Assembly (NCBI GenBank): GCA_002684755.1
Contig: NYVS01000078.1
Coordinates: 1 to 9,771 of the forward strand
Length of the DNA: 9,771 nucleotides
Direction of reading: 5' to 3'
DNA from: Phycisphaerae bacterium
Lineage (GTDB): Bacteria; Planctomycetota; Phycisphaerae; Phycisphaerales; SM1A02
The notes under the pieces are model-generated. The model was not told where the DNA came from and did not search any database. It was given only the letters and a program-made list of their open reading frames with translations. Below are positions 5,161-9,771 of the stretch, piece by piece. The position numbers were made by a program, and so were the translations under genes. Within the stretch, counting starts at the first letter, position 1. Each line of letters starts with the position of its first letter.

Positions 5161-5949
5161 GGCGGTGATGTAGAAGATCACCCGCATGGCCTCGAGGTAG
5201 ACCCAGGCGATCGTGACGATCAGCCCGAATGCGACGTACCACTCCGACTCCTTCGGGGCGCCGCTGGCCACCAGTTCCTCGGCACGTCGGAAGTCGATGA
5301 TCAACCAGAGCGACGCCAGCAGCAGCAGGCCGACGCTGATCCCGAGGCCGATCAACGCGGAATTCCCGCCCCCGAACGCGGTCATGGGGTTCATGAACGG
5401 AACCGAGACGCCGAAGAGGCTGACCACGAAGGAAAGCAGGATCGCGACCATCACTCCCACCGTCGCGACCGTCAGCACCTTCGTGAAGATCGGCCCGCCG
5501 GTCAGGATCCTGGCCTTGTAGAGCCCGAGCATCGCGATCAGCACGCCCGCGGTGAGCAGGAACGCCTGAAAGACGATTCCACCCGCCACCGCGACGCCCT
5601 GCGAGGCGAGAAGGTTGTCGAACATCACCGCGATGCCACCGAGCATGAAGCCCTGGAACGCGGAGTAGACGAAGCCGACGTTGCGGGCCATCCGGGCGCT
5701 GCCGCGAATCAGGAAGAACGTCCCGAAGGTCACCAGCATCGAGACCAGCGTCATCGGCCAGAGGAGCCACGGGTTCGCGTTGATCACCGCGTAGCCGGCG
5801 GCACCCGCCATCGCGAGCACGAAGGCGAAGAGTCCGGTCTTGTTGACGATGCCCGAGATGCTCGCGGCCTCGGCGGTCGCGGCGTCGCTCCACCAGTCGC
5901 CGTTGCGGATCGTCTCTTCACCGAGGGCGGGGTTGCTGGACTTGAGCAT
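5143..5949 (-). CDS. Bax inhibitor-1/YccA-type membrane protein
   Basis: A 268-residue multi-pass membrane protein of the bacterial BaxI_1 branch of the TMBIM/BI-1 superfamily, which are thought to act as ion (Ca2+ or H+) leak channels; physiological role in bacteria is poorly known. The start ATG 5949 gives the family-typical N-terminus MLKSSNPALGEET and has GGGAG about 11 nt upstream; an upstream ATG (6051) would add 34 unrelated residues. Hydrophobic segments occur near 38-56, 60-81, 92-111, 121-144, 158-182, 198-218 and 237-262, i.e. about seven. The final helix region ESEWYVAFGLIVTIAWVYLEAMR is characteristic. Its gene lies 123 nt downstream of the PhoH gene on the same strand, so cotranscription is possible. 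It ends in TSRD, in a 14-bp tandem repeat. Confidence 0.88.
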   Translation of the reverse strand: MLKSSNPALGEETIRNGDWWSDAATAEAASISGIVNKTGLFAFVLAMAGAAGYAVINANPWLLWPMTLVSMLVTFGTFFLIRGSARMARNVGFVYSAFQGFMLGGIAVMFDNLLASQGVAVAGGIVFQAFLLTAGVLIAMLGLYKARILTGGPIFTKVLTVATVGVMVAILLSFVVSLFGVSVPFMNPMTAFGGGNSALIGLGISVGLLLLASLWLIIDFRRAEELVASGAPKESEWYVAFGLIVTIAWVYLEAMRVIFYITAMTSRD

Positions 5950-6072
5950 GACGGTGGGATCTCCCTGCAGGTCGTTGATGGATCGAGACGCCCGGATCGC
6001 TTCCGAACGGGACTGGGAACGATATCGTCCGAATCGCGGGCCGGTCGGCAAAATCCCGCGTGCCGATGACCG

Positions 6073-7539
6073 CTAGAGCAGTTCCGCGGCGATCGAGGCC
6101 AGCTCGCTCCGCTCGGTGCGTTCCAGCGTCACGTGCCCCGCGATGGGGTGCCGCTTCATCCGCTCGATGACGTGGCTGAGACCGTTGCTCGACGCGTCCA
6201 GATAGGGGCTGTCGATCTGGCCGATGTCCCCACAGAGGACGATCTTCGTCCCCTCGCCCACCCGGCTGACGATGGTCCGGACCTCGTGCGGCGAGAGGTT
6301 CTGGGCCTCGTCGACCAGGATGAACTGGTGCGGAATCGAGCGACCCCGGATGTAGGTGATCGGCTCGAGGATGACCCGCCCGGTCGCGATCAACTGATCG
6401 AGCCGCTGTTCCGCGGAATGGCTGTCGGCCTCGTTGAAGTGACTGCCCCGGGTCGAGAGCAGGTAGGTCAGGTTGTCGAAGATCGGCTGCATCCACATCG
6501 CGAGCTTCTCGTCCTTGTCACCGGGCAGGTACCCGATGTCCCGGCCGAGCGGCATGATCGGCCGGGCGGTCAGCAGCTTGTCGTAGCGTTCCTCCTTGAG
6601 GAGCTTCTGCATGCCGGCGGCGAGCGCCAGCAGCGTCTTTCCCGAGCCCGCGGGCCCGATCATGGTCACCAGCCGGACGTCGTCGTCGAGCAGCAGGTCG
6701 AGCGCCATCTTCTGCTGGAGGTTCCGGGCCATGATTCCCTGCACCGGCTTTCGCGGACCCGTGACCGGAATCACGTGCCCGGTGTCCGAAAGGATGCGGG
6801 CGAGTCCGGTGTGGGATGAATCGCCTTCGTCGATCAGCACCAGGAACTGGTTCGGCAGCAACTCCGGCTTCACCAGCGAACCCGTCGGGTCGACGTCGTT
6901 CAGGTGCATCTCGAAGCGACTGACGTGGACCTGTCGTTCCTCGTAGAGCTCGTCGATCACCGCGCCGGGAACCACGAGTTCGATCCAGCCGGTGTGGAGC
7001 CAGTCCGCGTCCACCCGATCCGCGCCGAAGTCCTCGGCGGGAATCCCCAGCGCATCGCACTTCCCCCGGGCGTTGATGTCCTTCGAGATGAAGGTCGTGG
7101 GACGACCCGACGCATGAAACTCGCTGACCACGCCGAGGATCCGGTTGTCGGCGACGTCGAGGTCGAGCGACGAGGGCCGGGATCGATCGCACGGGTGGAT
7201 CCGGACCGACCCGCCCTGGTCGTTCCACTCGACGCCTTCGAGGAGTCGGCCTCGGGCCCGCAGTTCGTCCAGCGACCGGATCGCCTGGCGGGCGTTCCGT
7301 CCCGTCTCGTCGTTGTTCTTCTTGAAGCTGTCTAGCTCCTCGATCACGGTGAGGGGGATGACCACCTCGTGCTCCGCGAACTTGAAGAGCGAGCTTGGAT
7401 TGTGGAGCAGGACGTTGGTGTCGAGGACGAAACACTTCCGCGGACCGTCCGGAGGCTTCACGGCATCGATGGCCGGTTCCTCCGACGTCGCATTCCCGGT
7501 CGAGACCGTGGTGAGGGACGCGTCATCCGAATTGCTCAA
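6073..7539 (-). CDS. PIN-PhoH family ATPase (PhoH2-like)
   Basis: Fusion of an N-terminal PIN ribonuclease-like domain with a C-terminal PhoH ATPase, the PhoH2 architecture, associated with RNA unwinding and cleavage in characterised homologues. Numbering from the alternative ATG 7638 (521 residues): PIN domain about 68-215 with acidic residues Asp73 (VLDTN), Glu100 (TVIEELD), Asp164 (DNRIL) and Asp187 (SKDIN), all present, so nuclease activity is plausible; PhoH ATPase about 300-521 with Walker A GPAGSGKT (328-335), Walker B LVDEAQN (441-447) and CGDIGQID (469-476). Start choice: TTG 7539 has GGAG (7548-7551) at 8-nt spacing, gives 488 residues and leaves the promoter-like element at 7610-7638 outside the gene. 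ATG 7638 overlaps that -35 and adds 33 unconserved residues. Stop is 6073-6075. Divergent from nif3. Function is firm, start moderately so. Confidence 0.93.
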   Translation of the reverse strand: MSNSDDASLTTVSTGNATSEEPAIDAVKPPDGPRKCFVLDTNVLLHNPSSLFKFAEHEVVIPLTVIEELDSFKKNNDETGRNARQAIRSLDELRARGRLLEGVEWNDQGGSVRIHPCDRSRPSSLDLDVADNRILGVVSEFHASGRPTTFISKDINARGKCDALGIPAEDFGADRVDADWLHTGWIELVVPGAVIDELYEERQVHVSRFEMHLNDVDPTGSLVKPELLPNQFLVLIDEGDSSHTGLARILSDTGHVIPVTGPRKPVQGIMARNLQQKMALDLLLDDDVRLVTMIGPAGSGKTLLALAAGMQKLLKEERYDKLLTARPIMPLGRDIGYLPGDKDEKLAMWMQPIFDNLTYLLSTRGSHFNEADSHSAEQRLDQLIATGRVILEPITYIRGRSIPHQFILVDEAQNLSPHEVRTIVSRVGEGTKIVLCGDIGQIDSPYLDASSNGLSHVIERMKRHPIAGHVTLERTERSELASIAAELL

Positions 7540-7609
7540 GGCGGATTCTCCGGGTTGGGAGCGGGCCTCGGCCGCCGTGTTCGTCGCGAAGGCCGGGCAT
7601 CGCGTTTCA

Positions 7610-7638
7610 AGCGTAGTAGCCCGAGCGATCCGTGTCAT
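7610..7638 (-). promoter_or_regulatory. Candidate promoter of the PhoH-like gene
   Basis: On the minus strand, ATGACA (7638-7633, 5/6 to TTGACA) and TACGCT (7615-7610, T-A-n-n-n-T) are separated by exactly 17 nt. A transcript from about 7603 would have a leader of some 64 nt before TTG 7539. This arrangement argues against the ATG at 7638 as translation start. Confidence 0.45.
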
Positions 7639-7671
7639 CGCCGATCCCCGAAGATGCGGTACATGCCCCAC

Positions 7672-7700
7672 CTGCCGACTCGGTACGGATCCCGTACGCT
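7672..7700 (+). promoter_or_regulatory. Candidate leaderless promoter of nif3
   Basis: TACGCT (7695-7700) ends 7 nt before the ATG at 7708, the spacing of TAnnnT -10 boxes at leaderless genes. CTGCCG (7672-7677, 3/6 to TTGACA) lies 17 nt upstream as a weak -35. No SD-like purine run exists between -10 and ATG (CCTTTCC), which fits a leaderless message. Confidence 0.45.
7683..7697. promoter_or_regulatory. Inverted repeat overlapping the nif3 promoter
   Basis: GTACGG (7683-7688), ATC, CCGTAC (7692-7697): a perfect 6-bp dyad with 3-nt spacer. Its right arm covers the first three bases of the TACGCT -10 hexamer, the position expected of an operator. No protein can be assigned, and a chance dyad in GC-rich DNA is possible. 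Confidence 0.35.
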
Positions 7701-7707
7701 CCTTTCC

Positions 7708-8832
7708 ATGACTTCACGATCCGGAATCCAGCAGCTCGTCGATCTCATGCAGGAGATCGCTCCCTCGGAACTGGGCGAATCCTGGGACAACGTCGGTCTC
7801 CTGGTCGGTGACCGGGACCATCCACTCGGCCGGGTGATGCTCTGCATCGATCTCACCGAGGCGGTGCTCGCGGAGGCGATCCGCAAGCAGGTCGATGCGA
7901 TCGTCGCCTACCACCCCCCGATCTTCACCGCCCGAAAGCGGATCACCGACGAGGACGCGGGCGGCCGGATCCTGCTCGCGGCGATCGCCGCGGGGATCGC
8001 GATCCACTCCCCGCACACCGCCGCGGACGCCGCCGAGGGCGGCGTGAACGACTGGCTCGCCGACGGGCTCGGGGCCGGGGATCGACGGGCCATCGTGCCC
8101 GCCCTCGAACTGCCCGCGACCGAACGGGTCAAGGTGGTCACCTACGGTCCCGCGGATTCGATCGAACGGATCCGGCACGGACTGGCCGCGGCCGGTGCCG
8201 GCGTGATCGGCGAGTACGAACTCTGTTCGATCGAGGTCGCCGCGGTCGGGACGTATTTCGGCGGCGATGCCTCGAATCCGGTCCGCGGCGAACGCGGCCG
8301 ACTCGAACGGGTCGACGAGATCCGACTCGAAATGGTGTGTGGTGATCACAATCTCGCGATCGCGATCGAACATCTCCGCTCCCTCCATCCCTACGAGGAG
8401 CCACCGATCGAGATCTACCGGCAGACCGAACGCCCCCGTCGCGGGATCGGAGCCGGTCGTCGGGTGGTGCTCGATCACGGTGCCACGATCGGGACGATCA
8501 CCGACCGGATGCGCGACCACCTCGGCACCGATCGGTTCGCCAACGACGACGCCGACCGTCGACGACGACACGAGGTCGTCGGGCTCTGCGCCGGGAGCGG
8601 CGCCGAACTCCTCGATCCCGCGATCGACCAGGGATGCACGCTGTTCATCACCGGCGAACTCAAGCACCACGAGGTGTTGCACGCCCGGGCCCGGAACTGC
8701 GCCGTGCTGGTCGCCGGACACACCAACACCGAACGCGGGTGGCTGAAGCGGCTGCGACGCCGGCTTCGGGCCGGCCTCGAGGCCGAGGTCGTCATCAGTC
8801 GGATGGACGCCGATCCGCTGCGCCCGGCCTGA
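7708..8832 (+). CDS. NIF3-family (DUF34/YqfO) dinuclear metal-binding protein
   Basis: Member of the widely conserved NIF3/DUF34 family, toroidal oligomers with a two-metal site; the reaction is not established, and the 'GTP cyclohydrolase I type 2' label in databases is doubtful. The 374 residues contain YHPPIF (His69), HTAADAAEGGVNDWLA (His103, Asp107) and GHTNTERGWL (His338, Glu342), which supply the metal ligands, plus the inserted PII-like domain (about 135-245) with GTYFGGDASNP, VRLEM-like RLEMVC and LHPYEEPP. The motif wording (YHPPIF instead of HHP, HTNTERG) resembles eukaryotic NIF3L1 rather than E. coli YbgI. ATG 7708 is chosen because family homology begins there; an in-frame upstream extension to 7369 runs through the opposing PhoH gene. 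No SD. The stop abuts the opposing RND gene. Confidence 0.92.
   Translation: MTSRSGIQQLVDLMQEIAPSELGESWDNVGLLVGDRDHPLGRVMLCIDLTEAVLAEAIRKQVDAIVAYHPPIFTARKRITDEDAGGRILLAAIAAGIAIHSPHTAADAAEGGVNDWLADGLGAGDRRAIVPALELPATERVKVVTYGPADSIERIRHGLAAAGAGVIGEYELCSIEVAAVGTYFGGDASNPVRGERGRLERVDEIRLEMVCGDHNLAIAIEHLRSLHPYEEPPIEIYRQTERPRRGIGAGRRVVLDHGATIGTITDRMRDHLGTDRFANDDADRRRRHEVVGLCAGSGAELLDPAIDQGCTLFITGELKHHEVLHARARNCAVLVAGHTNTERGWLKRLRRRLRAGLEAEVVISRMDADPLRPA
8772..8785. other. 14-bp palindrome near the nif3 3' end
   Basis: CGGCCTCGAGGCCG is a perfect palindrome, next to a CCGGC-TTCGG-GCCGG hairpin (8760-8774) identical in sequence to the one after fabG. Both lie inside the last codons of nif3, where a terminator for the rightward or leftward transcript would have to be, since the two convergent genes leave no intergenic space. 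No T-tract follows; role unproven. Confidence 0.3.
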
Positions 8833-9771
8833 TCACTCCGCCTCGGGTGGCAGGTGCTCCGCGAGGGCCGCGGCGCGGTCCGCCCGGTTCATGCCGAACC
8901 AGAGCCAGTGCCCGGCCGCGACGAGATCGTCGACGATCACGAGGATCGCGGGCAGGACCAGCAGGGTCAGGAACGTGGAGCTCATCAGGCCGAAGGTGAT
9001 CGAGATCGCCATCGGGATGAGGAACCGGGCCTGGAAACTCTGTTCCAGCATGAGCGGCGTGAGGCCCAGCACCGTGGTCACGGTGGTGAGCAGGATCGGA
9101 CGGAGCCGTCGTCGGCCCGCATCGACGAGGGCGTCGCCGAGCGGCATTCCGGCTTCCATGTTCTTGTTGAGGAACTCGACCAGGATGAGGGAGTTGTTGA
9201 CCACGATTCCCGCGAGGGCCACGACGCCGATGATGCTGAGGAAGGTGATCTCGAACCCGAGGATCCAGTGGCCCCAGACCACGCCGATCAGGGCGAACGG
9301 GATCGCCAGCATCACCGCGAACGGCTGGATGAAGCTCGCGAAGAGCCAGGCGAGGATCACGTAGATCATCAGGCTCGCGGCGAGCATCGCGATCGGCAGG
9401 GTGGCGAAGGCGTCGATGACGTCCTGCTGGCGACCACCGCTCTCGATCAGCACGCCGCCGTGGCGTCGACGCAGTTCCTCGAGGGCGGGCGTCATGGCCG
9501 CGACGACCTGTTCCGGGTTCGTCTGGGAGTCGACGTCCGCGGTCACGCTGACCGCGCGGCGGCGGTCGATCCGTCGAATCGTCGACAAGCCGTCGGCCTC
9601 CTCGATCCGGGCGATCTCCGCGAGCGGGATCGACCGTCCGTCGGGCGTGGTGATCCACATCCCCTCGACCGAACCCAGTTCGCGTCGGGACGCGTCGTCG
9701 AAGGAGACGCGGACGTCGATGTCCTCGCGAAGTTCGCTGTAGACGTGCGCATCGATTCCGTAGATCGCGCC
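8833..9771 (-). CDS. RND-family efflux transporter, C-terminal part (gene runs off the window)
   Basis: The last 312 residues of a proton-driven resistance-nodulation-division pump (AcrB/HAE1-like; full proteins are about 1,000-1,100 residues). Counting from the window edge: the C-terminal porter-domain part (1-125) with DGRSIPLAEIARI and the RRAVSVTADV strand, then transmembrane segments near 126-147, 149-170, 177-204 (FLSIIGVVALAGIVVNNSLILVEF in part, the conserved helix), 223-243 and 250-280. GIVVNNSLILVEFLN followed by RLRPILLTTVTTVLGLTPL is the family signature. Frame is open to the window edge, so the N-terminal half is outside. Substrate class cannot be told: the CusA-specific metal motifs lie outside the window. 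The stop at 8833-8835 directly adjoins the nif3 stop. Confidence 0.92.
   Translation of the reverse strand, partial: GAIYGIDAHVYSELREDIDVRVSFDDASRRELGSVEGMWITTPDGRSIPLAEIARIEEADGLSTIRRIDRRRAVSVTADVDSQTNPEQVVAAMTPALEELRRRHGGVLIESGGRQQDVIDAFATLPIAMLAASLMIYVILAWLFASFIQPFAVMLAIPFALIGVVWGHWILGFEITFLSIIGVVALAGIVVNNSLILVEFLNKNMEAGMPLGDALVDAGRRRLRPILLTTVTTVLGLTPLMLEQSFQARFLIPMAISITFGLMSSTFLTLLVLPAILVIVDDLVAAGHWLWFGMNRADRAAALAEHLPPEAE

Noticed and set aside
6019..6028. 10-bp palindrome ACGATATCGT upstream of the Bax-inhibitor-like gene as an operator or -10
   Set aside because: No -35 at proper spacing, and a single 10-bp palindrome is not enough to call a site.
5077..6069. 330-codon plus-strand frame opposite the Bax-inhibitor-like gene
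   Set aside because: Highly charged His/Arg/Asp/Glu sequence with no fold pattern; the opposite strand encodes a clear seven-helix membrane protein.
7369..7707. N-terminal extension of nif3 (in-frame start at 7369)
   Set aside because: The extra 113 residues run antisense through the PIN domain of the PhoH gene, and NIF3 homology begins at the ATG 7708.

Overview
The window is GC-rich chromosomal DNA carrying housekeeping genes. There is no rRNA, tRNA, CRISPR array, insertion sequence or phage gene. Gene content and style (a plsX/fabH-type lipid cluster continuing as fabD-fabG-acpP-fabF, a BaxI_1-type membrane protein, a PIN-PhoH ATPase, a NIF3 protein of the 'YHPPIF / HTNTERG' type, very GC-rich third codon positions) suggest a Planctomycetota bacterium, perhaps of the Phycisphaerae. 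That placement is an inference from impressions of the proteins and was not tested by a search.

Left part (1-4390, + strand) is type II fatty acid synthesis. The 3' part of fabD overlaps by 32 nt a proline-rich lipoprotein gene of unknown function, and this pair ends at a strong intrinsic terminator (1751-1785). A well-formed promoter (1868-1896) then drives fabG, whose only sensible start is a CTG at 1968 that overlaps the stop of a possible 19-codon leader ORF. acpP and fabF follow, separated by hairpins that could set their relative output. Together the proteins load malonyl groups onto ACP (FabD), carry the growing chain (AcpP), condense (FabF) and reduce (FabG).

Middle part (4391-6072): a lone 93-residue FliN/SpoA-domain gene (+) faces a Bax-inhibitor-1-like seven-helix membrane protein gene (-). 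The latter ends in a 14-bp tandem duplication and has a T-tract terminator.

Right part (6073-9771): a PIN-PhoH ATPase/RNase-like gene (-) is divergent from a NIF3-family dinuclear metal protein gene (+). Their intergenic region has one promoter-like element per strand with the same TACGCT -10 hexamer; the nif3 one sits so close to the ATG that the transcript would be leaderless. nif3 is convergent, with no gap at all, with the C-terminal third of an RND efflux pump gene (-) that runs off the right edge.

I found no defence system, biosynthetic island or obviously new multi-gene system. The observations most worth checking are the non-AUG, apparently leader-coupled start of fabG, the leaderless-type nif3 promoter with its inverted repeat, the orphan FliN domain and the lipoprotein embedded in the fab cluster. 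All gene-free stretches are under 300 bases; their contents (promoters and hairpins) are listed.
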